DNA of 64,000 bases from Chionoecetes opilio (GCA_016584305.1 JACEEZ010001777.1:298501-362500), one strand, 5' to 3'; positions 1 through 12,753 are shown, numbered from the stretch's first letter. The notes: a model not told the origin generated them from the letters alone. Numbers and translations are program-made.

Positions 1-1247
1 TTAGAGCAAGGACTTTGCCCGATTTCTCCTTCTGGACGAACTGGTCCTTTTTTCGGCCCTTTTGCTTCCTTTGCTTGTGGTGGTCCCGGGTTGTCTCTTC
101 GTCATCTTGTGCGTTACTCAAACTTAGGTTGTCAATGTGAGTCTTCTGTCCCTTGAACTTTGGCACAAACCTCCTAGTCAGCCGCACAGTTCCACATGAC
201 CCTGTTTTGTTGTCATGTAGGAACTGACAGAGAGCAGGGCTAGTAAACCAATTATTAGTGTAAAGAATATGACCCTTGCCCATGTATGGTGTCATCATTT
301 TCTTAATGACGGAACCAGAAATTCCCATAGGGTCTTTCTTACTGACTTTTGGTATATTGATGGCTGTGCCTGTGTACAGAATCATGTCAAGCACAATTCC
401 TGTCTCACAGTCACACAGCACAAACAATTTGATGCCAAAGCGATGTCTTTTTGTTGGGATGTACTGTTTGAACATGAAGCGACCCTTGAATAAAACAAGT
501 GACCCGTCAATGACCAGTTTCTGGAAGGGATGGAAATATTTCTTGCACCGTAAAACGAACATTGATACTATTTCTCGCACCTTCCAGATCCGATCTTCAG
601 GATTAGGATTTTTATTGTCTGCAAAGTGTAAAAAACTTAGCAGCAATAAAAACCTGTCACGAGTCATATACTTCCTGAACAGAGGGTGACCGAGGTTGTC
701 ATTGCGCCAGTAATCCTGCAGACACTGCTTCTTAGAAAGCGGCATCAACACCATTAGGGCGATAAATACAATGAACTCCCTTCCCGTGGAGTCCACCCAT
801 TGCCGAACCCTGGACTTGGGGGGCGTTGTCACACAATTTCTGATATTCCAAATGATAACATTCGTTGGTTTGTTGAGAAATGTATGACAAAACCTCGTCA
901 TCCAGAAAGGCTCGGAAGAAGTCACTCTCCTTTGCCTGGTCGTTGCAAGGCCAGTCTTTCGTTACACCACTCTTGTCAGGCCGAAAGTCGTGCAGGTCTG
1001 GTACGAAATCTGACCCCTCCGACCAGGTAAAGGAGAAGAATGGAGACTCTCGCAACGGTACACCATTGTCCAAATGGTTGTCCTCGCCCTCATTCAGCAC
1101 ATTCCCTGTGTCTTTGTCATCATCAGTCTCCATGTCACTGTCACTGTCACTGTCACTATAATCACTGCTGTCACTTTCCATGTCGTTGATTGCAGAGCCA
1201 CTCTCGCTATCGCTGTCATCTTGAGAATATAGCGTCTTCATCATCAA
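1..1247 (-). pseudogene. piggyBac-type transposase, 5' and middle part, frameshifted
   Basis: The minus strand encodes a piggyBac-family (DDE_Tnp_1_7) transposase, a cut-and-paste enzyme that uses TTAA targets. From 1247 leftward it begins with an acidic Ser/Asp/Glu-rich segment usual for the family. The frame breaks at a run of six G at 818-823, and the conserved core then continues in another frame: RQWVDSTG, a block starting IDGSLVLFKGR (first catalytic Asp codon at 506-508), then YTNNWFTSPAL, and runs off the window edge. At the second catalytic position the usual Asp is Asn (GAT to AAT at about 250-260). The frameshift and the lost acidic residue suggest a dead copy. The start is uncertain: an upstream exon may exist to the right of 1247. 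Family assignment is firm; position of the 5' end is not. Confidence 0.85.
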
Positions 1248-1689
1248 GCTCTGGTTGAACCATCGGCGAGATACGGCGGGTGATGGGCAACGTGCAGCTG
1301 CACTGCCAGTGGTGAAGGTACCTGGGGAACAAAGATATACATGAAATGAAAGAAAAAGTTATGTATATGGTTATATAAATGAAGAGTGATAGTTTCAATG
1401 AACAATCTGTAGAAATATTACAGAAAAGCAAGTAGTATCACCTGAGACACAGGTACATCTCAGTGACAGCTGCACGCTCTGCTAAACTTATTTGACTCAT
1501 AGACACGCGCTCACTGTCAAGATACATAGCGCGTGCGCACACACACACACGCATACGTTAACCTAACTTCTATAGGCGCCCCTCACTTATCTTCTCACTA
1601 ATTGATAATATTCAAGCAACACTCCATGTACATGACCTTAATCAAAATGACCTGTGTGTACATGTTCGACTGGCCCACCACTGAACCAA
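1248..1689. other. No gene seen
   Basis: Spacer between the piggyBac remnant and a transposon end. It holds a short (CA)n tract near 1537-1550. No coding pattern or terminal repeat was recognised. Confidence 0.5.
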
Positions 1690-1802
1690 ACCCCGCATTT
1701 ACCGAATTCATTTGGTAAATCCCCGCATATATCGGACTGGCAGAAAAAGTTTGTTAAGCCGAAATTCGTTATATCGAGGTCCGTAAGAGCGAGGGTTTAC
1801 TG
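1690..1802. mobile_element. Solo right end of a Tigger/pogo-type element
   Basis: The segment ends in GAGGGTTTACTG followed by TA, the inverse of the CAGTAAACCCTC terminus typical of Tigger/pogo elements. Inside lie the characteristic repeated phrases (TTCGTTATATCGAGGTCCG). No matching left end is visible, so this is a fragment. Confidence 0.65.
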
Positions 1803-1804
1803 TA

Positions 1805-2160
1805 GTAGCAATGATAATATTGATGGTAATAATGATTATGATAATAATAATATAACACCAATAACAAAAAAGTGATAATAATAATGATGATAGTAATAAT
1901 GGTAATGATGATAATAATAATAGCACAGCTGCTACTATTACCATTAACAATAAGTATGAATGCAAATATTGACTAGCCTCATTTGTTGAATATGAATTAA
2001 TAGATACATAAAACTTAAAAACAAATGAATAAATAAAAAAGAAATTGAGACAAAAAGGAAGAAGGACAAAAATAAAAGTATGAGACAGAAAGAGAAGAAG
2101 AAAAGAAGTGAAGAGAAGGAAGGAAAAAATTCCAATAGACATAAAAAAAAAATGTAAATA
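1805..2160. repeat. AT-rich low-complexity tract
   Basis: Degenerate (ATAATAATG)n-like sequence to about 1945, then A-rich and GA-rich sequence. The long minus-strand reading frame here (about 1708-2208) is hydrophobic low-complexity sequence and is not taken as a gene. Confidence 0.7.
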
Positions 2161-2599
2161 CCGTATTTGCCGGCACATAAGACGCACCTCTGCATAAGAT
2201 GCACCCATATTTTACAATGAGGTTTTAAGAAAAAAGATATTGGTGTTTTTGAGAGAATTTTTTTTTTCTCGTAAATTTATCAAAAGTTATTAAAAAAAAA
2301 AGATTTGTAGGGGAAAGCAAATGATTATGAGCATGTACCTAAATACAATATTCTCAGTGCAGTGAATGTGAATGAAAATTATACTAGTTAAAATGTAAAA
2401 GGAATGACAGGGTAACCCAAATCAGTCATAATATATTGCAGGATGCCCCCACGAATTGATATTCTAATACGTATTTTGCTACCTATGACATATAGCTTAG
2501 ATTTAATGTTGTAAGTATGCCTTTGTTGCTTTTCTGCTATGTGTTTAGACTTTGTGGAAAATTTTCAGTATAGATATTGGTATTATTTTGGTAGTGGGC

Positions 2600-3123
2600 T
2601 TTCAAAAGTCCTAGGACTCTTACCTACATCATCGTGTAGCTTTCTTCATTCTGAGTATTTTGAGCCCCATTTTCCATGGCGCAATTGAATAATAATGGCA
2701 TTACACATAGTACCGAAAATCTACCGTTATTTCAACCAGAAAGTTAAGTTAGGTTAAATCAGATTAGGTTAGGTTAGAGGTGGGGTTTGGTTTAGTAACA
2801 GATGATATAGAGAAAAAACGAAAATTACCAATAATATGGCAGTGTGAAGCGTAGCAATGTTTGCGGGGCGGACCTGGAGGGGCAGGTTACACCCCCCCAC
2901 ACACACATGTAAACAAACATTGATTTTCGACAAAAACGAGAGCCAGATTAGCTCAAAACACATCAAAACTATTCAGGAGGACTATTTTTCGGCCTCGAAA
3001 TCGGTGGTTGCCCAATAACAAAATTTACGAAGATATTTAGGTAACACTGTAACCATCTCTACCTTGTTGTTATTGTTGTAATTGTTGAAGGGCACTGTTG
3101 TCGGGATCGACGATATATGCCCT
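2600..3123. other. No gene seen
   Basis: Interior of the putative outer element. It contains a short tandem GGTTAGGTTA-like stretch at about 2745-2775. No coding pattern was recognised. Confidence 0.45.
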
Positions 3124-3521
3124 GGGGTGCGTTCACTAAGGCATTCTGTACGCTACAAAACGCTACTGTACGCTGTACAGAAAAAAGTTCAGCGATTCTG
3201 TTTTCTCTCCCGCACACCGACTCGAGGAGTTGGTTTGCCGCTGGGTTGTCAGCTCGCGCTACAATAAGCTATGTAAACAAAGGCCAAAAAAAGCCTTTCC
3301 TCTTCTCTCTCCTCTTTTTGCTTCTTTAATATTTCATGTCCTGCTGCTATAACCTCTGCTGCATCAAATACAGGGTCGTCAACAAGTTATTCTGTGAGAA
3401 TAAGAATAGCCACAGCAATAAATTTCGACAGCTGCCATCTTGGTAGCAAAATGTGTTGTCAATCGTTCACTAGGGAAGAGAAAAAACTTAATTGCGCGGG
3501 GAACCCTAGTGAACGCAGCCC
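3124..3521. mobile_element. Small MITE with GGGGTGCGTTCACTA ends
   Basis: The left end GGGGTGCGTTCACTAAGG is inverted at the right end as CCCTAGTGAACGCAGCCC, spanning about 398 bp with no coding capacity. Such G-rich ends are common in Harbinger-type MITEs, but the target duplication is not clear here. Confidence 0.6.
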
Positions 3522-4386
3522 TGGTTTACACCTATGAATCTATCACAGTTGCGAGGGTTCATTAGTCTTCTTCAGGAAGGTACAGATGAAGGCTGGTTCA
3601 CACTCTGAAATCACGGCAGCGTTCCGTCAGCCGGGCCTTGTATTCACACTATTCGTCATGGTTCCGTCATTTTCGGCAGTTCCTGCTCACCCTCTAAGCC
3701 AGTGGTTCTTAACCTTTTCAGAGGTGCCGAACCCTAACGAAAACTACAAAACACTAGCCGAACCCCTCAAATATGGGAGATAAAAAAATTACACAAATTA
3801 AAGAAAAATTGCTTCAAAACTCGAGTATATTTCGATAATTAAAAAAGTAAAGTCCATCTTTATTGATACAAAAATTAAAGAAAAATTGCCTCAAAACTCA
3901 CGAGTATATTTGGATAATAAGAAGAAAGAATGAAGGACTCGGAAGCAGTTGCTTATATAGTTCCTTGGAAAAGGGTGGAGGGGCACAGGGGTGAATCCAA
4001 AAGTATTTTAAAGGGGGGTGGGGTGAACGATTCGAGCCTCTACAGCTGTGGAATCTGAGGAGGGCCCTGGAGGGATCAGAATTAGTTTTTTAATATTAAG
4101 CCTTTTTAGGGGTATTTTGAGGCCTTAGAAGGGATATATTGCACCAATTTGATATTCAGTGGCAAAGCAATTTTGATTCCTTTGAGACAAAGGGGGGCCA
4201 TGGCTGAGTGCCGCCCCCCCCCCCCATATACATGACTGCTTGGAAGAAAGAGAGACGGGCGAACACACACACACACAAAACATACACACACACAGTACCT
4301 ACAGGTGAGAGCTATGCAGTTTAATAGTCCCGTCTCCATATGATTAGCCTAAAAAGTGAAAAAATAGGAAATGAAAAAAAGTAAAC

Positions 4387-5270
4387 ATGGATGGAAACTC
4401 CCGCCAAAACACCGTTCGATGGTTTTGATACCAAAGAAAAAGACATATTAGGGCTGAAAATGAACCAGAGAAGAGTCTTAATGCTGGAAAGTGTGGTACA
4501 CGAATTAATGGATAAATTAGATAACATGGAAAAGAAAGTGTTCGTACTGGTAAAAGATAATACTATTTAAAAAAATAGAGTGGACGAATTAAATGGAAAA
4601 CAAGACGACGAAAAGGTAGTGAAAATGCATGCAGAAATTAATGCAGTACATAAGAAATGGAAAATGACACAAGAGGAGATGAAAGATGAAAGAAAGACAT
4701 GGAAGATAGAAAAAGAAAAAGACCATGAAAGTTTACGTCAGATAATAGAAGATCAAGAAAATGAAAAGAAAAATCTGACCAAAGAAGTAGTAAAAGTAAT
4801 CAAACAAAAGGAAAATTTAGTTAGAGATACGGTGGACAAAAAGTGTCATCATTTTTAGTCTCAAAGAAAAAGTGCTGCCCAAGAAAAACATAAGAGAAGA
4901 CAAAGAAAATAAAGTGTCAAAAGAAATATTTAAAGTAGAAGAAAATACGGAGATAGAAGAAGAAATAGAAGAGATACATAGGTTAGGGAAATATGAAGAG
5001 GGAGGGGCCTGCCCCTTAAAAGTTAAGTTTAGGTCACAAAATACAGCACAAGATATATTTATTGTCTAAGGCATGGAAACTGGCAAAGACAGAAGAATAT
5101 AAGAAAATATGGATAAGAAAAGATATGAATGAGGAAGAAAGAGCTAGATTGAATGTACTGTTTAATGAAGCCAAAGAAAAAAACGAATTGAGAATGGAAG
5201 AGGAAAAACAGAAATTCTATTGGAGAGTTTTGGACCAAAAACTGAAGAAGTGGTATCTAAAAGAAAAAGA
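4387..5270 (+). pseudogene. LINE ORF1-like coiled-coil protein, broken
   Basis: Three overlapping pieces read as one Lys/Glu-rich coiled-coil protein: about 4450-4570, 4580-4858 and 4872-5274. Heptad-like runs of K, E, L and M dominate, and no zinc knuckle is seen. It directly precedes an AP-type endonuclease, so it is either a separate ORF1 or the N-terminal part of the LINE polyprotein. In non-LTR elements such proteins bind element RNA. An in-frame stop near 4569 and several frame changes break it. Start uncertain; an ATG near 4387 is the first plausible one. Confidence 0.6.
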
Positions 5271-6633
5271 GTAAGAGAAGACAGTCCAAAGGAAAATGAA
5301 AAAGGATGGCGGGTATCGTACACAAATATAAATGGACTAGTGTCAACATTAACAGAAGTAAACGACTACCTGAGAGCCAAGAAACCAGGCATATTGGGTT
5401 TAGTAGAAAAGAAGCTGAGTGATTCTGAGAATGTGCCAGTTGGGGAGGGTCAATATAATGTATGGAGGAGAAACAGAAATCAGAAAAAGGGAGGTGGTGT
5501 AATGGTGTTAACAAGGAAAGATGTGGTAGTAGGGAATGTGGAAAAAGGAGAAGGAATGGCAGAGGTGTTGAAGGTAGAGTTGGTGATGAAAAAAGGAAGA
5601 ATAAGAGACTTAGTACTCGTATATGTTCCACCTAAGACAAATTCCTGGGGGAGAGAGGAGTACGGAGACATGATAAGAGACACAAGCAAATGTTTAAAGA
5701 ATACGATGGAAAATTGTGAGAACATAATTTTGATGGGAGATTTTAACTGCAAAGAAGTTTGCTGGGAAGAATGGTATACTGAAGGAGGAGAAAACTCATA
5801 GGGTGGTATATTGTTGGATTTGGTAATGAATAACATCATGACTCAGTGGATTAAAGAGAACACAAGATTCAGAGGTAGCGAAGAACCATCAAGACTAGAC
5901 TACTATTGACGAAAGAACTGGAAGTAATTAGTAAAGTAAATTATCAGTGCCCACTTGGAAGAGTGACCATGTACTTATTGAATTTGAAGTAAATGATAGC
6001 AAAAAAGAGGGGAGAAGAGAAGAATACAAGATAGGAAGATACAATTATGGAAAAGCAGACTTTGACGGATTAAGAACATTTTTCGGAGACAGACTGGAGT
6101 AGTTTCCATGCAACAAGGAATACCCAGAAAAAATGGGATGAGTTCATCCGAACTTACACAGAAGGAATAAATAATTATGTTCCAAGGATAGTTATCAGAG
6201 AAAAGAAAAAGAATGAATGGTTTAACAGAAAATGTGAATTAGCAAGACTAGAAAGAGAAAAAACATGGAATAGTTTGAGGAAAAAAGGAGGTATCAACCT
6301 ATGGGAGAAGTACAAAACAACTAGAAATGAATATGTAAGAATCCGAAGAGAAGAAGAAAGTAAGTATGAGAGAAATATAATAGAAAAATGTAAGAACAAA
6401 CCGAAACTTTTCTATAGATATATAAATGGAAAATGAAAAACAAGAAAGGAATAGATAAGCTGAAGGTAGTAGGCATAGTGTACGAAGATGCATTACAACA
6501 GGCTGAGGTAATGAATAAGTGCTTACAGACTGTATTTACATGAGAAAGTGAATTTAAAACGAAAGATATAATAGCAAAAGAAAATATAATGGAAGACATA
6601 AAAGTAGACGTAATAGAAGTAAAAAGGCTAATG
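5271..6633 (+). pseudogene. Non-LTR retrotransposon endonuclease region, broken
   Basis: From about 5300 the frame encodes an APE-type endonuclease of a CR1/Jockey-like LINE: an early TNINGL block, a central VLVYVPPKTNSWG block and the metal-binding GDFNCKEVCWE block near 5740-5770, then a SRLDYY end block near 5890. This enzyme nicks target DNA for target-primed reverse transcription. A stop at 5799-5801 and further breaks follow. Beyond 6060 the linker toward the reverse transcriptase starts (FDGLRTFFG), then stops abruptly at 6633 where Harbinger sequence begins. The same linker recurs at 13195-13741, continuing into the reverse transcriptase. Confidence 0.75.
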
Positions 6634-7080
6634 CTAGGTTTACATTATGTTCCCGGCGGCCACGGCAGCCCCGTTTGCCTGAAACGTAGTGTGCCGTGGG
6701 ATTTTGGCCATTTTTTCTCTGTATTCAAGTTTTGTTAGGTCTTGCCAAGTTTTCTCACGGTCTATCACGGTATATCCGTGACGGGCCGTGGGGGGGAAAG
6801 GGGCTGAGTCCCGGAGGCTCCAAGGCACACTACGGTTCGGCCCGCGGTCTACCACGGATGCCAGTACGTTCCCTCCCGGCCCGTCACGTTCTGATGGGGT
6901 CCCTCACGTTTCTCACGTTCTGATCAAGGTCTGACACGTTTTTCACGTTCTGTCAAGTCTTTCTACGGATGAAACGCAGACGCCGGGCAGCTTTGGAGCA
7001 CGTTTGTGCCTACGGTATAAAAAGAAGGCCTCCCAAGCAATAACAATCATTGTATCCTGAGATTTCGACGAGACAACATC
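6634..7080 (+). other. Harbinger 5' region
   Basis: GC-rich leader before the transposase ATG, with many CACGG/CCGTG half-palindromes, plausible subterminal binding sites. TACGGTATAAAAAG at about 7010-7023 is TATA-like and lies about 60 bp before the ATG at 7081. Confidence 0.4.
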
Positions 7081-9148
7081 ATGAATGCCCAAGATGAAGA
7101 AGATTTTGTGTTTGCATGTTTGCTGGGTGCATACATCCAGTCTTTGCATCAGCAAGAAGAAGGCCAGCAGCAGTTGCAGAGAGGGAATGCCAGAGTGCAG
7201 CAGTCAGGAAGAAGGCGGATGAGAAGGCCAAGATCCATGTGGGTGCGCGAATGGTTATCGGAAGACAGAAGGCAGCAGCTGGGCCACTACTCAACATTTC
7301 TCACCAAAGAGCTCCGCACCGAAGATGTCAACGCTTTCCAGAACTACCTGAGGATGCCTCCAGAGCTCTTCGATGAGATCCTGGAAAGAGTAACACCAGC
7401 CATCGAGAGACAAGACACAAAGTTCCGCTCTGCCCTACCACCTGGACTGAAGCTGTCAGTGACTCTGAGACATCTGGCCACTGGAGACAATTACTCGTCA
7501 CTCTCTATGCGTTCCGGTGCAGTAAAGCAGCCATCTGCCATATGGTGCGAGAAGTGTGCAAGGCCATCGTGGAAGCCTACAAGGATGAAGTGTTCGCCGT
7601 TCCTGTGATGCCCGATGAGTGGAGAGCCCTTGCCCAGGAGTTTGAAGACAAGTGGAATGTGCCTCATGCGGTGGGAGCTCTGGACGGGAAGCATATTGCC
7701 ATCAGCAAGCCACCCAATCACAGGCTCCTTTGTACCACAACTACAAGGGGTTTTTCAGTATCCCTCTCCTCGCCTTGGTGGATGCCCAGTATCGTTTCAT
7801 ATGGATTGAAGTTGGTGGAGTGGGACACATGTCTGATGCCCAAATCTATAATGACTCAGAGCTCAGTGAAGTCCTCAAAGAAGGCCGGATAGGGTTGCCA
7901 CCACCATGCCCTCTGCCCAACGATGACCAGAACCAGGACATCCCTTACTTCATCCTGGGAGACGATGCATTTGCCTTAAGAAGCTACCTGATGAAGCCGT
8001 ATGGGAGAAGAGCGATGCCAAGAGAAAAACTCATCTTCAATTACCGGATCTCTCGTGGAAGACGTGTGGTGGAGAATGCGTTCGGGATCCTGACCAAGCG
8101 ATTCAGATGCTTCCTTGGAACTTTGGAACAGGGACCAGACACAGGTTAGTCTCATTATGTTACTGCACCAGAGTTTTCATAAATACTTGTAATAATATTT
8201 GTAGTACATTTTTATGATATATGTAAAGAAATATTTAATGATGGTTATTTGTAATGTATTGAATACAGATATTTTCTGCATGTATCTATAATAATATAAG
8301 CGAAAGTGTGTCTGTCTGTGTGTCCGCGACAGGTGCCGCCCCCTGTGACGCAATCCCATCATATGGCACAGTTTGGGAACCGGGTCGAGCAGGGGAACAT
8401 TTTAAGCCTACTTATGGGATGATCCGATCACTTTTTTTCTTTTTTCTTTTTAGTAGCCTATTAGCGAGAATTGTGAAGAAAAAAGTTGGGTTGCGAGAAT
8501 TGAGGAAACCTTGATGTAGGGTGATGGGTAATGGGTGAGTGAATGGGTGGGGTGATGGGTAATGGGTGTGGGGTGATGGGTTGGGGGTAATGGGTGATGG
8601 GTGAGGGAATAGGTGGGGGGTGATGGGTAATGGGTGAGTGAATGGGTGTGTGGTCATGGGTAATGGGTGAGTGAATGGGTGGGGGGTGATGGGTAATGGG
8701 TGAATGAATGGGTGTGTGGTGATGGGTAAGGCGTTAATACATACATTTCTAAATCCATAATTTCAGGAAAGTTAGAAGGGGCTATCTGGAGAGTCTGTGT
8801 TTGGTGAGCCGAAGCCCACCAATAGCCCTCCGCAGGAGCTAGTGATAAATAAATTTCAATTTCATTACAGTGCGAGACATCATTGAGGCTGCTGTCGTGC
8901 TCCACAACCTCCTGAGGAGAAGGGTTCCAGTCATCCCAGTGAACGAGGTGGACCATGAGGATGAGGAACACAATCTGGTCCCTTTCAACTGGAGAGATGA
9001 GGTTCAATGGCAGGACGTGGATGCACCACCAGAAGGAAGGAACAGAGACACTCTGGACGCGAAGCAACAACGGGAGTACCTTAAAAGGTACTTCAACTCC
9101 CCTGCTGGTGCTGTAGAATGGCAGGACAGAATGATTACTCCCCAGTGA
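7081..9148 (+). pseudogene. Harbinger transposase (HARBI1-like, DDE_Tnp_4), two frameshifts
   Basis: The encoded protein is a HARBI1-like DDE transposase, which catalyses excision and insertion. An N-terminal region (RSMWVREWLSEDRRQ, then [12 protein letters not shown]) leads to the catalytic core. The triad is visible: Asp in GALDGKH (codon 7683-7685), Asp in ILGDDAF (7971-7973) and Glu in RRVVENAFG (8072-8074). The reading frame shifts at about 7500-7506 and again at about 7717-7732. A GT-AG intron at 8145-8870 joins in frame to the last exon ([14 protein letters not shown], then [13 protein letters not shown]), ending with TGA at 9146-9148. The triad is intact, so the two indels may be sequencing errors or early decay. 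It pairs with the minus-strand MADF gene to its right. Confidence 0.85.
8516..8735. repeat. Intronic GGGTGATGGGTAATG minisatellite
   Basis: About five to six imperfect tandem copies of a unit near 35-40 bp built from GGGTGATGGGTAATGGGTGA, inside the transposase intron. Opposite-strand reading frames rich in Pro/Thr/His are by-products of this repeat. Confidence 0.85.
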
Positions 9149-9418
9149 AAGACACATCACACCCAAAAACACAGGTCCTAACGGGACCACCACTTCCTCC
9201 CAAAGTTTAAATGGGTGTGCATATGCAATTGTGATGTATCATGCACGCAGCAAATTCTTCATCCACTTCAATCATGCGTAATGAGTTAAAAGACCAGAGT
9301 CTGAGAAAGCTTTTGTTAAGATACCGCTTTATTGACAGAACGATGATAAAAACAAACCAACATAAAACAAATGGAACAATAATAAATCTCTTGTCTATTT
9401 TCTGTTATGTAAATCATG

Positions 9419-10855
9419 TAAAAGTACTGGTTACTTAATGCTGTACTTTGTTATCAATAAATGAACCTTTGATTTTCTGATCTAAATAATTCTTTGTCTT
9501 CCTATACATTCTTTCATAATACATAAATGATTGTCATCTATCATGAATCAGGGCTGAATGCATAAATTAAACCTGCTTTACTCATAATGAAGTCCTAATA
9601 ACTCTCACTGAAACCTAAAATATTTTTCATAAAAGAATGTCCATTTTGTGGCTTAAATCTGACCTTAATTTTCTCAAACTTATTTTCCTACATAAATCAT
9701 CCATATTCTACGGAATTCTGGCCTATCATAAGAAGAAAAAAACCACATAAGTTTGCATTTATTTTCTAAGAGATGAAAAAAAAACTTAGGAAAAACTTCA
9801 CAGGTCTGGTCTGGTCGTCGTCCTGTGGCTTCTCCTTGGCTGAAGTGCTAGTGCTGCTGGTCCTTCTCTCTTGGTTGGGGCTTGTCAGGTTGCTGGTGAT
9901 CTGACCAAGCAAGGAGGAGAAGGAGTCGGGGGCGAGCATCGGGCTGTACGAGATGTCTCGCACTTCGGCAGCTGGCGTCGATGGCGGCTGCGTTGACGAC
10001 GATGGCTGTGGCTGTGGCTGATTTCCAGTGATGGGCGGTGGACAGGTGATGTTCATCTCAGGAAACTGCTCCTGCATACACGGTCGATCCATCGAGTGCC
10101 AGAGATCGTTGGGTGGTTCCCCCCNACAAAAAAATTCTTTTTTGGTCTTTTTTTCTGTTTTTAAAATCAGTAAAAGTACTGGTTATTTAAATGCTGTACT
10201 TTTTTCAAAAAATAAAACCTTTTTGATTTTCTGATCTAAATAATTCTTTGTCTTCCTATAATTCTTTCATAAAAAATAAATGATTGTCATCTATCATAAA
10301 CAGGGTATGCATAAATTTAAACCTGCTTTCTCAAAATGAAGCCTAATAACTCTCACTAAAACCTAAAATATTTTTTCAAAAAAGAATGTCCATTTTGTGG
10401 TTTAAAAATCTACCTTAATTTTCTAAAAACTTATTTTCCTACATAAATCTCCATATTCAAAAGGGAAATTCGGGCCTTCATAAAGAAAAAAAAAACACCA
10501 AAATTTGCATTTATTTTCTTAATAAAAAAAAACTTAGGAAAAACTTCACTGGTCGGGCCCCGGGTCGTCGTCCTGTGGCTTCCCCTTGGGCTGAAGTGTA
10601 GTGCTGCGGGTCCTTCTCTCTTGGTTGGGGCTTGTCAGGTTGCGGTATCTGACCAGCAAGGAGGAGAAGGAGTCGGGGGGGCAGTTGGGGCTGTACAAAT
10701 TTCTCGCATTTTCGGCAGCTGGCGTCGATGGGGGGCCCTGGGGTTTACGACGAGGGGCTGTGCTGTGCTGATTTTCCGTGTGGGCGGGGGGACAGGTATG
10801 CATCTCAAAAAACTGCTCCTGCATACACGGTCGATCCATCGAGTGCCAGAGATCG
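9419..10855. repeat. Duplicated block around a single N, likely assembly artefact
   Basis: About 690 bp at 9419-10112 recur at about 10168-10855 in the same order and orientation. Both include the 3' end of the MADF gene (MDRPCMQEQF and TSNLTSPNQERR blocks) and its 3' flank. The copies are separated by an undetermined base at 10125. The right copy shows many small homopolymer indels. The simplest reading is a scaffold join or gap fill that duplicated the overlap. Confidence 0.75.
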
Positions 10856-11469
10856 TGTGGGTTGGTCACCTCAGCAGGCCACTGGTAGGGGGGGTGGCTC
10901 CCAGTGGGGACCGGGGGCTCCTTTGGGGCAAACGGGCGGGAAAGCGGGGCGGGAGGCTTCCGTCCCCAATCCGGGTCGCTGTCCATCAGGGGGGGCTGGC
11001 TCTGTGGTTGAAACCGGGGCCAAACTCCCGTCGGTCCGCTCTTTTCGGGGCACTTGTGCAACACCTCCATTATTCTGGCTTCTGCTGTACGTCGGATGGC
11101 TGGTGGTAGGCTTCGCAGACTTCCGTCGACGTAGGAACCAAAGGCGGTGGCTGGGTGCGCCTGACTCTGCCGCTCGGTCAGGAAGGTCTCCAAGAGGCCC
11201 ATCAGGAGATCTGGGTTGGCGCCGGCTGTAGACGACGTGTGTGTAGAAGCTGGAGTGCCGGCAGGTGGAGCAGGTGAAGCGTCTTCTGGAGCCTCAGGAG
11301 CAGGTGCAGCAGGGGGAGCTCCAGCAGCAGCAGCAGCAGGTTGGAGTCGGGCAGTGAAGCTCGCCACGGTCCTTCTGGGCAACTGAGTGATGTGCTCCAA
11401 CAGGAACTGGAAGCGCTGCCAAATCCACCTGATGAAATAGAAATTGAAATTTATAAGCATGCATGCAAA

Positions 11470-11859
11470 TATCTGTATTCAGTACATTACATATATATTA
11501 TATATAAAATATATATATAAAAATATTATATAAAATTACTACTGTACATATATACTATATATATATATATAGTATATATATATATATATAAAATATATAT
11601 ATTATATATAATATATATAATATATATATATCTATATATATATATATATAACTACTGTACATCTAATATTATATATATATATTATATATATATATTATAT
11701 ATATATATATTCATATATATATAATATATATTATATATATTCTATATATACTAATATATATCTATTATCTATATATATATATAATATATCTTATATTATA
11801 TATAATACTACTCTATTATATATATTTTATATATTATATCAAATATATTATTTTATATA

Positions 11860-11892
<33 letters not shown>

Positions 11893-11935
11893 TTAATATA
11901 TAATCTATATATATATATATTATATATTACACTAT
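11470..11935. repeat. Degenerate (TA)n tract
   Basis: About 465 bp of imperfect TA repeats with interruptions, in the MADF intron. Confidence 0.95.
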
Positions 11936-12002
11936 AAGCATCATTAAACTATTAAACTTTTTCTAGAGCTAAGGCCTGTCACTACAAATATTATTACATG
12001 TA

Positions 12003-12753
12003 CACACAAACCTCAATTTCCCGGACTAATAGGGGACACTGGTCCGGGAAACCGCAAAAGTCCGGAATCGCAGGTATAAAAAATAAAAAAAAAATAAAAA
12101 ATATATATATATATATTAGTCCGATGCCATACCCACCCCCGGGACGTTTATCCTACTCTAGTATTTACTGTCTAGCAACCGACAATATCAACTACCCCCC
12201 CGCGGACTTTTACGTCCGCGGGAGCATGCTGCCACCTGGCCGGGAGGCAGCAGAAAGTGTTCAATAGTCCTCAAGAGACGTTCCTGCACCAGGGGGCAGT
12301 GGGGTTCAGGGGACTAACGGAGGCTGTGCAGGTGAACCGTGAGTTGTCGTGTCCCCAAAAATGTAAACAATACGACCGCTGAGCATGCTGCCACCGGGCG
12401 GGAGGCAGCGAAAAGTGTTCAAAAAGTCTCAAAAATGTTCTTGCACCAGGGGCAGTGGGAGTCAGGTGACTGACAGAGGTTTGTGCAGGTGAACCGTGAA
12501 TGTTGTGTGCCCAAATGTAAAAATACGACCGCGGAGCATGCTGCCACCTGACGGAGGCGCGGACACTGACCAGGGGTGACAGGAGACGCTCGGACACCAC
12601 CGGACAACTTGGTCAATTTACGAACAGGACCAGGCATTTCAACGTGTAAAAAAAAAAAAATGCCTGAGACTCTGACATATCCCCGGACCTCGGATTTTGT
12701 CCGGCAAATCCGATATCCGGGAAATCGAGGTCCGGGAAATCGAGGTTTGTGTG
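12003..12753. mobile_element. Tigger-type MITE (family F)
   Basis: Left end CACACAAACCTCAATTTCCC and right end GAAATCGAGGTTTGTGTG are inverted, and each is flanked by TA (12001-12002 and 12754-12755). The interior repeats the CCGGGAAATCGAGGTCCGG phrase and holds a tandem-like duplicated stretch (about 12215-12590). No coding capacity. Another right end of this family lies at 19154-19246. Confidence 0.8.

Noticed and set aside
1708..2208. 171-codon-scale hydrophobic minus-strand frame
   Set aside because: AT-rich low complexity, no conserved block, overlaps a Tigger end and a family-K end.
8287..8345. TCTATAATAATATAAGCGAAAG, resembling a Helitron 5' end
   Set aside because: The resemblance is short and no 3' hairpin with CTRR or Rep/Hel coding sequence was found, so a Helitron is not claimed.
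8412..9193. Pro/His/Thr-rich minus-strand frame
   Set aside because: It reads the intronic minisatellite and then the antisense of Harbinger exon 2.
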